In this document: positions 53,879 to 62,882 of the stretch, one piece after another
How positions within the stretch are numbered: position 1 is the stretch's first letter
How the letters are laid out: every line of letters begins with the position of its first letter
NCBI GenBank assembly: GCA_963782595.1
Contig: CAWAKJ010000004.1
Span: 1 to 64,000 of the forward strand
DNA: 64,000 bases
Reading direction: 5' to 3'
Origin: JAMQPK01 sp963782595
GTDB lineage: Bacteria; Acidobacteriota; Vicinamibacteria; Vicinamibacterales; JAMQPK01
Translations under genes and position numbers: made by a program
The notes under the pieces: generated by a model
The model's input: the letters and a program-made list of their open reading frames with translations, nothing else
What the model was told of the DNA's origin: nothing
The model's database searches: none

Positions 53879-54481
53879 TTAGTGATACTCTGCATCCAAA
53901 TCGATTGCGCGAGCATGGTCATCCGGCGTGTTGAGGTTGAAGAACAGTACCTCTTCCGGGCCGAATCGTTCGAGCTCGTCCCGTCCCACTTCGCGGACGC
54001 TCAAGCCCTCAATCCGGGCGACGTCGCTGAGCCTGAACCGTCCCTCCTCCAGAAGGCGCCGCAGCCCGCCTGCTGCCCGGTGGGAATATGTCGCACACAA
54101 TGGCTCGTACCCGCGCGCCGTGCGCGGGATAGCAATGTCGAACCTGCCTCCGACCGATACAAGGTGGGCGAGCAGCGACTCGCTGACAAACGGCATGTCG
54201 CAGGCGACAACCAGCGTCCACTCGGTCCCGGCATGAACGGCTGTGTAGAGCGCCCCCAGCGCACCGCCGTCCGGCACGATATCCGGTATCACCGGCACGC
54301 CGGCGCCGCTGAAGCGGTCCGCGTCGTTGGCAATGATGATGATGCGATCGACCACGCGGCGCAGCCGCGCCAGTTGACGGTCCAGAACGGTCGCGCCGCC
54401 GGGGTGCAGAGTAAGCCCGGCCTTGTTCAGCCCCCCAAGGCGCCGGGCGCGGCCGCCTGCGAGGATGGCTCCCGTCCACAT
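53879..54481 (-). CDS. mobA: Molybdenum cofactor guanylyltransferase-like protein
   Basis: 200-aa nucleotidyltransferase. GAILAGGRARRLGGLNKAGL is the MobA nucleotide site, IPDIVPDGGALGALYTAVHA and LVVACDMPFVSESLLAHLVS hold the Asp metal ligands, and the conserved C-terminal FFNLNTPDD is present. It attaches GMP to molybdopterin. No other molybdopterin gene is in the window. CTP:molybdopterin cytidylyltransferases (MocA) have a similar fold, but LGGLNKA and the NLNTPDD end favour MobA. It lies five bp upstream of argS on the same strand and is divergent from the gene at 54517. Confidence 0.9.
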   Translation of the reverse strand: MWTGAILAGGRARRLGGLNKAGLTLHPGGATVLDRQLARLRRVVDRIIIIANDADRFSGAGVPVIPDIVPDGGALGALYTAVHAGTEWTLVVACDMPFVSESLLAHLVSVGGRFDIAIPRTARGYEPLCATYSHRAAGGLRRLLEEGRFRLSDVARIEGLSVREVGRDELERFGPEEVLFFNLNTPDDHARAIDLDAEYH

Positions 54482-54516
54482 CGGAATCGTGTCAGCGGCG
54501 GAAGGATATCAGAAGA

Positions 54517-55095
54517 ATGAATCGAGGTGGAGTCGGGCGCATGCTGATTGCGAGTCTCCATCAGGGGATTTCAGACCTCATGCCCTCGCGTCTGGAGTTC
54601 TACGAGAACTGGTTGAATCCGATCGGCATGCGCGACGGCAGGATCGGCCTCGCCCCACTCGCCGCGGTGCTGAGCTTTCTCCGGCAGGAAGGCGAGCCCT
54701 ATACCCTCGTGACGTCGCGCGCGGGCGAATACGCCGCCCAATGGACGTTCGACAATCTGTCGCCTATCAAACGCTCGTTCATCCGTGCGCTACCCGTCAT
54801 GATGCGCGCGCGGATGGCCATGCGGCTGGCAAAAACCGTCGTGCGCGGCAGCTACGACGGCAGCCGGGCCGTCGCGAAGCTGCGTGGCGGGCAAGGTACC
54901 TTTACGCTGCGCAGCTCGATCTTCTGCGCCGTCCGCGAGCCGTTCGACTGGCCTCTGTGCGTCTTCTACTCAGCGGCGCTTGCCCACCTGTTCGCCCTCG
55001 TAGGGGTTTCCGGCGAGGTGCGCGTACACAGCTGCCAGGGTGTCGGCGACGCGGGCTGTGTGATCGCGGTGAGCGTGCCACCTGATCAAAACTAG
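54517..55095 (+). CDS. Hypothetical protein, possibly V4R-like (192 aa)
   Basis: The family is not certain. The C-terminal ALVGVSGEVRVHSCQGVGDA ending in GCVIAVSV resembles the end of the V4R (4-vinyl reductase-like) domain, which binds small ligands. Other parts: MPSRLEFYENWLNPIGMRDG, AAVLSFLRQEGEPYTLVTSR and PIKRSFIRALPVMMRARMAM, which are hydrophobic and basic. No signal peptide or membrane helix is clear. It opens the long co-directional run; the next gene starts three bases after its stop. The call is structural and tentative. Confidence 0.6.
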   Translation: MNRGGVGRMLIASLHQGISDLMPSRLEFYENWLNPIGMRDGRIGLAPLAAVLSFLRQEGEPYTLVTSRAGEYAAQWTFDNLSPIKRSFIRALPVMMRARMAMRLAKTVVRGSYDGSRAVAKLRGGQGTFTLRSSIFCAVREPFDWPLCVFYSAALAHLFALVGVSGEVRVHSCQGVGDAGCVIAVSVPPDQN

Positions 55096-55098
55096 AGG

Positions 55099-56718
55099 AT
55101 GCGGTTCTGGGTTCTGAGTTCCAGGTTCTGGGTTCTTTGGGCGCTGTGCCTGCTGCCGGATGGGGTGTACGCGCAGGCCGCGCCGCCATCTGCACGGTTT
55201 CTCGTTGTCCCGTTTGAAAATCCATCACGAGACGCACGCCTGTCCTGGCTCGGCGAAGCGTCGGCTGTTCTGCTCGCTGACGACTTGAACGCGCTGGGCA
55301 GCCGGGCGTTCACAAGAGATGAACGGCTGGAAGCCTTCAAGCAGTTGCAGGTCCCCCCCGTTGCGAGCCTCAGCCATGCGACCGTCATCCGGCTCGGACA
55401 GGTGGTCGGCGCCACGCACGTCGCGATCGGCTCATTCCGGTTGACCGCCGGCCAGATTTCGGTGCGGGCGCAGAACATCCGCCTCGACAGCGGACAGATG
55501 GAGCCCGAAATTGTCGAGTCGGGGCCCATTGAAGAGCTGTTCGCCATTTTCGATCGCGTCAGCCGTCGCGTCTCTGGCGCCGGCACGTCTGTGAGACCCG
55601 GCGGCAGGCCCGCCCTGCCGGTGTTCGAGAACTACGTCAAGGGGTTGATCGCCACTGCGACAAAAGCAAAGGTCGGGCATCTGGAGGCGGCCATCAAGCT
55701 CGACCCGGGCTTCGATCGCGCTCGCCTGGCGCTGTGGGAAGTACATCAAGACGAAGGAAACGGGCAGCTTGCGCTCGTCAGCGCGGCTGCGGTGCCCGAA
55801 ACGTCGCCGATGTACACGCAAGCGCGCTTCAACGTGGCGCTCTCGCTGATTCAGCTCAAACGACTGGAGGATGCGTTTGCGACATTGCGCGTGTTGGCGG
55901 ATCGCGCGCCGTCCGCCACACTGCTGAACAACATGGGCGTCATCCAGATGCGCCGTCCCGTCACTCCGCAGACGCAACGCGCGACGTCCTACTTCAATCA
56001 GGCGCTCAAGCTTGACCAGGACGATCCGGACTACTACTTCAACCTCGGTTACGCGTACTGGGCAGAAAAGGACGCGCAGTCGGCGATTTTCTGGCTGCGC
56101 GAGACCGTGCGGCGCCATCCTGCCGATGGCGAAGCCCATGCCGTGCTCGCCGCGGCGCTTCAGGCCACGGGCGCGACCGCCGAGGCGGCGCGTGAGCGCG
56201 AACTTGCGACGCAGCTGTCGTCTTTGCAATCGGATTGGGTGTGGAAGCCGGCTGCTTCGCGCAGCGAGCCGATTCCCCGCGGGTTGGAGCGGCTCAAAAT
56301 GTCGTGGGAAACGTCAGTTCTGCGTCGCGTCACCAGCACGATCGCCACAACCGGTCTGCGCGATCAAAAGGAGCTTGCCGCGTTCCACCTCGACCGTGGC
56401 AGACGATTCTTCGAACAGGGGAGCAACAGCGAAGCGGTTGCGGAGCTCGGGCGCGCGATTTATCTCCTGCCGTACGAAGCGGCGGCGCATCTGTTGCTCG
56501 GTCGAATCTACCTTGGAACGGGCCAGATTCCAGCGGCGATCGATGCCTTCAAAATCGCCTTGTGGAGCCAGGAATCCGTCGAAGGACGAGTTCGGCTCGC
56601 TCAGGCATACTTGCAGATGAAGGATCACGCCGCGGCGCGCGAGGCGCTCGTGCGCGCGCTGGCCCTCGACCCGGCCTCTACCGAGGCCAAAGACCTACTA
56701 TCGAAACTCCAGCCATGA
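55099..56718 (+). CDS. Exported TPR protein with TolB/FlgO-like amino domain (539 aa)
   Basis: The signal region is MRFWVLSSRFWVLWALCLLP followed by DGVYAQ. Residues 30-150 have SARFLVVPFENPSRDARLSW, LGEASAVLLADDLNALGS and VVGATHVAIGSFRL, a pattern of the amino domain of TolB/FlgO-type proteins. From about residue 190 there are six or more TPR-like helix pairs, for example NNMGVIQMRRPVTPQTQRAT, DPDYYFNLGYAYWAEKDAQS and AAHLLLGRIYLGTGQIPAAI. It probably holds envelope partners. A GGTTCTG heptamer array provides most of the hydrophobic leader. The stop overlaps the next ATG (ATGA). Confidence 0.85.
   Translation: MRFWVLSSRFWVLWALCLLPDGVYAQAAPPSARFLVVPFENPSRDARLSWLGEASAVLLADDLNALGSRAFTRDERLEAFKQLQVPPVASLSHATVIRLGQVVGATHVAIGSFRLTAGQISVRAQNIRLDSGQMEPEIVESGPIEELFAIFDRVSRRVSGAGTSVRPGGRPALPVFENYVKGLIATATKAKVGHLEAAIKLDPGFDRARLALWEVHQDEGNGQLALVSAAAVPETSPMYTQARFNVALSLIQLKRLEDAFATLRVLADRAPSATLLNNMGVIQMRRPVTPQTQRATSYFNQALKLDQDDPDYYFNLGYAYWAEKDAQSAIFWLRETVRRHPADGEAHAVLAAALQATGATAEAARERELATQLSSLQSDWVWKPAASRSEPIPRGLERLKMSWETSVLRRVTSTIATTGLRDQKELAAFHLDRGRRFFEQGSNSEAVAELGRAIYLLPYEAAAHLLLGRIYLGTGQIPAAIDAFKIALWSQESVEGRVRLAQAYLQMKDHAAAREALVRALALDPASTEAKDLLSKLQP
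55103..55137 (+). repeat. GGTTCTG heptamer array encoding the signal peptide
   Basis: Units GGTTCTG, GGTTCTG, AGTTCCA, GGTTCTG, GGTTCTT, in codons 2 to 13. Three frames of a 7-mer repeat give RFWVLSSRFWVLW. Confidence 0.9.
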
Positions 56719-58076
56719 CGAAATCGCTCCGGGAGTTTTTTTCGCTGACATCGACGGAAAAAGGCTCCCGGAGCGGTTTCGGCTTGCTGTTGTTGCTGCT
56801 CAGTGCCGGAGCGGTATGGGCGCAGGCACCTTCCCCCGCTGGCGGCTCCAGGCCGATCGTCTATTCCGCCGAGGTAGACAGCATCATCCACCCGGTTTCT
56901 GCCGCGTTCATGATCGAAACGATCGACCGCGCCGATGCCGACAACGCCGCGCTCGTCCTCTTTACGCTGCGGACGCCAGGCGGTCTGGTGGACTCGACCC
57001 GCGACATCGTCACGAAGATGATTGCGGCGAAAACACCGGTGGCGGTCTACGTGGGCCCTTCCGGGGCTCGCGCGGCTTCTGCCGGTTTCATGATCACGCT
57101 TGCGGCAGACATTGCGGCCATGGCGCCGGGAACGCACATCGGCGCAGCGCACCCAGTGGCGGGAGGCGGCGCCGACATGGACGAGACGAGCTCGAAGAAG
57201 GCCGCCGAAGACGTGGCGGCCTACGTGCGGACGATCGCCACCAAACGCGGCCGCAACGCCCAGCTTGCTGAGCAGGCCGTGCTGGAGAGCAAGGCATTCA
57301 CCGAAGAGGAGTCGGCGAAGGCCACCCCGCCGCTCATCGATCTGATCGCGTCGAGCCAAGACGAATTCCTCGAGAAAGTTGACGGACGAACCGTGACGCG
57401 GTTCGATGGCCGCACGATTGTGCTGCGCACGTCGGGGGCGCAGGTAGTGGCTGTCGAGATGACCTTGCGGCAGCGCATTCTCAGTTCGGTCGCGCACCCG
57501 AACATCGCGTACATTCTCCTCAGCCTCGGCATGCTCGGGCTGACAATCGAATTGTGGAGCCCGGGTGCGATATTGCCGGGAGTGGTCGGGGGATTGTCGC
57601 TTCTACTGGCCTTCTTCGCGCTGCAGGTGCTGCCCATCAACTACGCCGGCCTGCTGCTGATGCTCTTCGGCCTGCTGCTGCTCGTGCTCGAATTGAAGGT
57701 GACCAGCTATGGGCTGCTGACTGTCGGCGGCCTCATCAGCTTGATCTTCGGATCGCTGATGCTCATCGACTCACCGGTGCCCGAACTGCAGGTGAACGTC
57801 GGGCTGGTCGTATCAGTCATTCTCGGCTTCACGGCGATTGCCGCATTTCTCGTGCGGCTTGCGCTGGCGGCGCGCAAGATCGTCCCGGTGACCGGTGCGG
57901 AGGGATTGGTCGGGGAGAGCGGAGAAGCGCTGACGCCGATTGTGCCCGGCGCGCCCGGACGCGCGCGGGTTCACGGAGAGATTTGGAATGCAGTGGCGAG
58001 CGAGCCCATCGCCAGCGGGGCTCGCGTCATGGTGACTAAACTGAAAGGCCTGACGTTGACCGTGCGGAAGGAGTGA
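56715..58076 (+). CDS. NfeD-family membrane serine protease (453 aa)
   Basis: ClpP-like domain after a leader: DADNAALVLFTLRTPGGLVD, then PSGARAASAGFMITLAADIA with the catalytic Ser and a SSKK Lys near residue 175, as in the Pyrococcus stomatin-specific protease. Residues 270-400 hold four to five membrane helices, and the C-terminal 70 form the NfeD OB fold (TGAEGLVGESGEALTP). Such long-form NfeD proteins cut stomatin/slipin partners; a slipin gene follows directly. The ATG overlaps the previous stop. Confidence 0.93.
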   Translation: MTKSLREFFSLTSTEKGSRSGFGLLLLLLSAGAVWAQAPSPAGGSRPIVYSAEVDSIIHPVSAAFMIETIDRADADNAALVLFTLRTPGGLVDSTRDIVTKMIAAKTPVAVYVGPSGARAASAGFMITLAADIAAMAPGTHIGAAHPVAGGGADMDETSSKKAAEDVAAYVRTIATKRGRNAQLAEQAVLESKAFTEEESAKATPPLIDLIASSQDEFLEKVDGRTVTRFDGRTIVLRTSGAQVVAVEMTLRQRILSSVAHPNIAYILLSLGMLGLTIELWSPGAILPGVVGGLSLLLAFFALQVLPINYAGLLLMLFGLLLLVLELKVTSYGLLTVGGLISLIFGSLMLIDSPVPELQVNVGLVVSVILGFTAIAAFLVRLALAARKIVPVTGAEGLVGESGEALTPIVPGAPGRARVHGEIWNAVASEPIASGARVMVTKLKGLTLTVRKE

Positions 58077-58084
58077 GGCACATC

Positions 58085-58855
58085 ATGTTCGATCTGTCAC
58101 CGGTGCTCATCCTGGTCGTGATTCTCGTTGCGTACGTGCTGATCTCGCTCAATATCCTCGCCGAGTACGAGCGGGGCGTCATCTTCAGGCTCGGCAAGCT
58201 GCTGCCGCAACCCAAGGGGCCAGGAGTTGTTCTCGTCTTCGCCCCCATCGACCGTATGGTGCGGGTGAGCCTGAGGACGATTGTCCTGGACGTGCCGCCG
58301 CAGGACGTCATCACCCGCGATAACGTTTCTGTAAAAGTGAGCGCGGTTGTCTATTTCCGCGTCATCGATCCACGGAAGGCAATCGTGGAAGTCGAGAGCT
58401 ACCACTATGCAACGTCACAATTGGCGCAGACGACGCTCAGAAGTGTGCTCGGTCAGGTGGAGATGGACAGCCTGCTCTCGGAACGCGACCGGTTGAATCA
58501 GCAGCTGCAACAGATTTTGGATCAGCACACAGATCCGTGGGGCGTCAAGGTTGCCTCGGTCGAAGTCAAACACGTCGATTTGCCGCCGGATATGCAGCGT
58601 GCGATGGCTCGGCAGGCCGAAGCGGAGCGGGAGAAGCGTGCTAAGATCATCCATGCTGCGGGCGAGCTGGAAGCCTCGGAGAAATTGTCCCAGGCCGCTG
58701 CTGTAATCGCCTCCGAGCCCGTCGCGATTACATTGCGCTACCTGCAGACGCTAACGGAAATCGCTGCCGAAAAAAACTCGACGATCGTCTTCCCCCTGCC
58801 GATCGAAATGATGCATCTGCTGCGTCAGATCACCGGAGTTGAGAAAAGACCGTGA
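58085..58855 (+). CDS. Slipin / SPFH-domain membrane protein (256 aa)
   Basis: A membrane segment PVLILVVILVAYVLISLNIL is followed by the SPFH domain: YERGVIFRLGKLLPQPKGPG, VSLRTIVLDVPPQDVITRDN, VSVKVSAVVYFRVIDPRKAI and EMDSLLSERDRLNQQLQQIL, then a coiled-coil RQAEAEREKRAKIIHAAGEL. Slipins form membrane rafts-like oligomers and are paired with NfeD proteases, as here. The ATG at 58085 (with GGAGTGAGG) is preferred to a GTG four codons earlier. The end overlaps the next gene by 4 bp. Confidence 0.95.
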   Translation: MFDLSPVLILVVILVAYVLISLNILAEYERGVIFRLGKLLPQPKGPGVVLVFAPIDRMVRVSLRTIVLDVPPQDVITRDNVSVKVSAVVYFRVIDPRKAIVEVESYHYATSQLAQTTLRSVLGQVEMDSLLSERDRLNQQLQQILDQHTDPWGVKVASVEVKHVDLPPDMQRAMARQAEAEREKRAKIIHAAGELEASEKLSQAAAVIASEPVAITLRYLQTLTEIAAEKNSTIVFPLPIEMMHLLRQITGVEKRP

Positions 58856-59649
58856 ACGACGAAGGCTTTCGCGAAATCCAACTGAACGGCAAACAGCTCC
58901 TCTTTCTGGGCATGGCCGCGACAGTGGTGTTGGTTGTGACCTTCCTGTTTGGCGTGCTCACCGGGCGCAATGCCCCGCGGGGCGCCGAAATGGTGGAGGC
59001 TGCGGCGACTGAGATCGCGCCCGCTCCGGCCTTGCCCGCGGCTTCCGGAACCGCTGATGCGCCGGTGAGCGCCGATCCCCCGGCGACCGGTGTGGCGACC
59101 AAGCCCGTCGAAAACCTCAGCTATGCCGAACGCCTCTTGCGGGAGGGGCCGGCAAACGAGAACCTGAAACCTGCGCAGCAGCCCGCGCCGGCGAGGGAAA
59201 CTCCTTCGGAGCCGGCGCCCCCAGTGCAGGAACCTGTTGCTGCCAAGCCCCCGGCGCCGCGCCCTGCTCCGGCGACACCAGAGTCTCAGAAACCAGAGTC
59301 TGCGAAACCAGAGCCGGTGAAACTAGAGCCGGCGAAACCGGCGCCCGCAGCACCGCCGGCACCGGTCCCAGCGGTCGCAGCAGAAACAGTCGCAGGGACT
59401 GCCGATCAGTCCGGTCCGGGCTTTGCCGTCCAGGTTGCGGCGTTTCGGGATCGTCGAGAGTCCGACACGCTGGCCAGGCAATTGATCGCCAAGGGATATC
59501 CGGCGTTCGTGCTGGACCCGGTCAAGGGAGCGCCGACTGCGCTCTTCCGCGTGCGTGTGGGCAAGTACAAGACGCTGAAGGACGCGCAGGCGATTATGGC
59601 GCGGCTTCAGAACGCGGAGCAGTTCAACACGGCGTGGATCGCCCGGTAA
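58852..59649 (+). CDS. SPOR-domain inner-membrane protein (265 aa)
   Basis: Membrane helix LLFLGMAATVVLVVTFLFGV near residue 18, a long Pro/Ala/Lys/Glu linker, and a C-terminal SPOR domain (GFAVQVAAFRDRRESDTLAR, then VRVGKYKTLKDAQAIMARL) that binds denuded peptidoglycan at division sites. Linker residues about 143-162 come from four 15-base repeats (CCAGAGTCTCAGAAA and variants, 59278-59337). The GTG overlaps the slipin stop. Confidence 0.9.
   Translation: MNDEGFREIQLNGKQLLFLGMAATVVLVVTFLFGVLTGRNAPRGAEMVEAAATEIAPAPALPAASGTADAPVSADPPATGVATKPVENLSYAERLLREGPANENLKPAQQPAPARETPSEPAPPVQEPVAAKPPAPRPAPATPESQKPESAKPEPVKLEPAKPAPAAPPAPVPAVAAETVAGTADQSGPGFAVQVAAFRDRRESDTLARQLIAKGYPAFVLDPVKGAPTALFRVRVGKYKTLKDAQAIMARLQNAEQFNTAWIAR
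59278..59337 (+). repeat. Four 15-base repeats in the SPOR-protein linker
   Basis: Units CCAGAGTCTCAGAAA, CCAGAGTCTGCGAAA, CCAGAGCCGGTGAAA, CTAGAGCCGGCGAAA encode PESAKPEP-like pentapeptides. A period of 15 keeps the reading frame. Confidence 0.85.
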
Positions 59650-59658
59650 CCCGACTGC

Positions 59659-61368
59659 ATGAAACCACTGCGACTCCTGCTGGTTGAGGACTCGGAGAAC
59701 GATGCCATGCTGCTCGTCGAGCACCTGCGGCAGGGCGGGTACGAGCCCGACTACATGCGCGTCGAGACTGCGAAAGCGCTGAGCGAGGCGCTCGATCGTC
59801 ACGACTGGGATCTCATCATCGCGGATTACACGATGCCGGGTTTCAGCGGCACCGCCGCGCTTGCGATGGTGCGCGATCGCGGCTTCGAGGTGCCGTTCAT
59901 ATTCGTCTCGGGCACGATCGGCGAAGAGATCGCCGTCGATGCGATGAAGAACGGCGCCGACGACTACATCATCAAAAACAACCTGAGCCGGCTGATCCCC
60001 GCGATCAACCGTGAGCTGCGCGACGCCGAGGTGCGGCGTGAGCGCGCGAAGGCCGAAGAGCGGATCCGCCACCTCGCGTACTACGACAGCCTGACCGACC
60101 TGCCGAACCGGACCTTGTTTCAGAACCGGCTCGAAATGGCCGTGGCCAATGCGCTGCGCACGCGCAATCCGCTGTCGGTGCTCATCATGGATCTCGACGG
60201 CTTCAAGGAGATCAACGACACGATGGGGCATCTGATGGGCGACGCGGTGCTCCGCGAAATCGGCCATCGTCTGCAGATGGAGGTGCGCGAATCCGACACC
60301 GTGGCGCGGCTCGGCGGCGACGAATTCGCGGTCATGCTCCTCGGCGTCGGCCAGACGGGCGCGGAGCTCGCCGCGAGGAAGCTGCTCGCGGCCGTGCAGG
60401 AGCCGCTCACCATCGAGGGCTTGAACCTCGATGTACACGGCAGTGTCGGCATCGCCATCGCACCCGAACATGGGACGGAGGCCGAGGTGCTTGTTCAGCG
60501 GGCCGACGTCGCGATGTATGTGGCGAAGGAAGATCGCTCGGGCTCGGTCGTCTACGCGGCGGAGCTCGATCGGCACAGTCCCGAGCGTCTGGCGCTGATG
60601 GGCGACTTCCGGCACGCTATCTCCCGTGACGAGCTGCGGGTCGTCTATCAGCCGAAGATCAATTTGAAGACCCGCGAAGTGTTCGGCGTGGAAGCGCTGG
60701 TGCGCTGGCAGCACCCGCAGCTCGGGCTCATCACGCCCGATCGGTTCATTCCCATGGCCGAACAGACGGGCGCGGTGCGTCCGCTCACCTTGTGGATGCT
60801 GGAGCGCGCGGTGCAGCAATGCCTGGAGTGGAGGCGGCTGGGCTTCGAGTTGATTGCGGCGGTGAATCTTTCGCCCCGCAACCTGCACGATCCCGAGCTG
60901 CCCGAGCGCGTGCGCGCACTGCTCGAGCTTCTCGGTGCGCCCGCGTCGATGCTCGAACTGGAGATTACGGAAAGCGTCATCATGTCGGATCCCCTGCGGT
61001 CGCTGCAGGTGCTCACACGGCTCAGCCGGATGGGCCTGCGCCTGGCAGTCGATGATTTCGGGACCGGCTACTCGTCGTTCAGCTATCTCCGCAAGCTGCC
61101 TGTGCACGAAATCAAGATCGACAAGTCGTTCATCGACGACATGGTCGAGGACGGCGACGAAGTGATCGTGCAGTCCACGATCGAGCTCGCGCACAATCTG
61201 GGTCTCACGTGCGTGGCCGAAGGCGTGCAAGACGATGCGACGCTGGATCGGCTGGCGAGGCTCGGCTGCGACACTGCGCAGGGCGACTTCATTTCTCCAC
61301 CGCTTGACGGCGTCGGTGTCGCGAAATGGCTTCAGCAGCGCGGCCCGGGCCAGGTGACAAAGCCCTGA
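59659..61368 (+). CDS. Receiver-GGDEF-EAL cyclic-di-GMP protein (569 aa)
   Basis: The receiver (LLLVEDSENDAMLLVEHLRQ, phospho-Asp in LIIADYTMPGFSG, Lys in DDYIIKNNL) is followed by a GGDEF domain (YYDSLTDLPNRTLFQNRLEM; active ARLGGDEFAVML) and an EAL domain (VFGVEALVRWQHPQLGLITP; VNLSPRNL; LELEITESVIM; AVDDFGTGYSSFSYLRKLPV). Both GGDEF and EAL signatures are complete, so it may make and break cyclic-di-GMP. Its last 43 bp overlap lnt. Confidence 0.94.
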   Translation: MKPLRLLLVEDSENDAMLLVEHLRQGGYEPDYMRVETAKALSEALDRHDWDLIIADYTMPGFSGTAALAMVRDRGFEVPFIFVSGTIGEEIAVDAMKNGADDYIIKNNLSRLIPAINRELRDAEVRRERAKAEERIRHLAYYDSLTDLPNRTLFQNRLEMAVANALRTRNPLSVLIMDLDGFKEINDTMGHLMGDAVLREIGHRLQMEVRESDTVARLGGDEFAVMLLGVGQTGAELAARKLLAAVQEPLTIEGLNLDVHGSVGIAIAPEHGTEAEVLVQRADVAMYVAKEDRSGSVVYAAELDRHSPERLALMGDFRHAISRDELRVVYQPKINLKTREVFGVEALVRWQHPQLGLITPDRFIPMAEQTGAVRPLTLWMLERAVQQCLEWRRLGFELIAAVNLSPRNLHDPELPERVRALLELLGAPASMLELEITESVIMSDPLRSLQVLTRLSRMGLRLAVDDFGTGYSSFSYLRKLPVHEIKIDKSFIDDMVEDGDEVIVQSTIELAHNLGLTCVAEGVQDDATLDRLARLGCDTAQGDFISPPLDGVGVAKWLQQRGPGQVTKP

Positions 61369-62882
61369 TTCTCGCGGTCGCGTCCGGGATCCTTCTCGCA
61401 CTCAGCTTTCCGCGCTACGGCCATCCAGGTTTTGCGTGGATTGCCCTGACGGCCCTCATCGTTCCGCTCTTCGAAATCCACCGCAGCTGGCCGGCGTTCC
61501 GTCGCGGGCGTGCCTTTCTGCTGGGATTCGTCGCCGGACTGGGTTACTTCGGCGGAACCGTCTACTGGACCGGCGCGGTCGTGACGCAGTTTGGCGGACT
61601 GAGCTGGCCCGTCGGCGTCGTGGTCGCCGCGCTGCTGGTGGCCTACCTGTCGCTCTTTCCCGCGCTCTTCACCCTGTGCCTCGGATGGCTTGGCGCCAAG
61701 TTCGGCGACCGCGCGATTCTGCTCGCTCCTGCGATCTGGGTGACAACGGAGTTGGGTCGCACGTACTTCTGGAGCGGCTTCCCGTGGCTGCTGCTCGGGT
61801 ACAGCCAGACGACCGTGCTGCCGGTGGCGCAGTTCGCGAGCATCGTCGGCGTCTTCGGCATGTCGGCCCTCGTCGCAATGGTGGGTGCTGCGCTCGCGTA
61901 TTTCGTCATTTCGCGTTCGCCGGGCTCCGTCGCGGCTGTGGCCGTTGTGGCAGCCGTGATGATGGGCATCGTGTTCTGGGGCAGTCGGCGCCTCGAAAAC
62001 GACGTACTGGTCGATCAGGGCAGACCTGTCCGCGTGGCGCTCGTCCAGGGCAATATCGCCCAGGATGAGAAGTGGGACGCGGCCCATGCCGAGCGCATCC
62101 TGAATACGCATCTGGCGATGACCCGCGAGGCGGCTGGTGAAGGCGCGCAGCTCGTGATCTGGCCGGAGTCGTCGACGCCGTTTCCGTTCATGAACGACCG
62201 GATCGGCGGAGACAAGATTCGCACGGTCGTGCGCGAAACGGGTGTCGAGCTTCTGCTGGGCAGCGATCAGACTGACGCGAACAAGTCGTATTACAACGCG
62301 GCGTTTCTGGTGCGCAAGGATGGCTCGGTGGCCGGGATTTACCAGAAGATGCATCTGGTCCCGTTCGGCGAGTTCGTCCCGCTGCAGCAGTTGCTGTTTT
62401 TCGTCGGACCGCTCGTCGAGCAGGTCGGCGGTTTCACGGCCGGCCGAGAAATGGTGATGCTACCGACCAGTCACGGCCCCATCAGCACAGCTATCTGTTA
62501 TGAGATCGTGTTTCCTCGTCTTATTCGCGATTCGGTGCTGCGCGGGAGCCAGTTGTTGACGACGATCACCAACGACGGCTGGTATGGCCGCTCGTCCGCC
62601 CCGTTTCAACACTTCCTGCAGGCGCGGATGCGGGCGATCGAGCAGGGGCGGTATTTGGCTCGCGCGGCCAATACCGGCATCAGCGGCTTCGTCGATCCCT
62701 ACGGACGCGTCATTCAGAGCTCCGAGATTTTTGAGCGCGAGATCCTGGTTGGCGACGTCCGTATGCTCGAGACGCGCACGATCTATGGCAGAATCGGGGA
62801 TCTGTTCGCCTATATCTGCGCGGCGCTGACGCTGGCCGCGCTCGTTTTCGCTGGAGGCATCAGTGGCTATCGCTCTCGATGA
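61326..62882 (+). CDS. lnt: Apolipoprotein N-acyltransferase
   Basis: 518-aa membrane enzyme that adds the third acyl chain to lipoproteins. Several N-terminal helices precede the nitrilase-like domain, whose triad is seen as Glu in LVIWPESSTPFPF, Lys in GIYQKMHLVPFGEFVPLQ and Cys in STAICYEIVFPRL; GWYGRSSAPFQHFLQARMRA is also conserved. The ATG at 61326 overlaps the GGDEF-EAL gene. The end overlaps the start of prfB. The presence of Lnt implies a two-membrane envelope. Confidence 0.95.
   Translation: MASAARPGPGDKALILAVASGILLALSFPRYGHPGFAWIALTALIVPLFEIHRSWPAFRRGRAFLLGFVAGLGYFGGTVYWTGAVVTQFGGLSWPVGVVVAALLVAYLSLFPALFTLCLGWLGAKFGDRAILLAPAIWVTTELGRTYFWSGFPWLLLGYSQTTVLPVAQFASIVGVFGMSALVAMVGAALAYFVISRSPGSVAAVAVVAAVMMGIVFWGSRRLENDVLVDQGRPVRVALVQGNIAQDEKWDAAHAERILNTHLAMTREAAGEGAQLVIWPESSTPFPFMNDRIGGDKIRTVVRETGVELLLGSDQTDANKSYYNAAFLVRKDGSVAGIYQKMHLVPFGEFVPLQQLLFFVGPLVEQVGGFTAGREMVMLPTSHGPISTAICYEIVFPRLIRDSVLRGSQLLTTITNDGWYGRSSAPFQHFLQARMRAIEQGRYLARAANTGISGFVDPYGRVIQSSEIFEREILVGDVRMLETRTIYGRIGDLFAYICAALTLAALVFAGGISGYRSR

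Noticed and set aside
59323..61401. 692-codon open frame on the minus strand opposite the GGDEF-EAL gene
   Set aside because: Composition and lack of any motif mark it as a shadow of a conserved gene.
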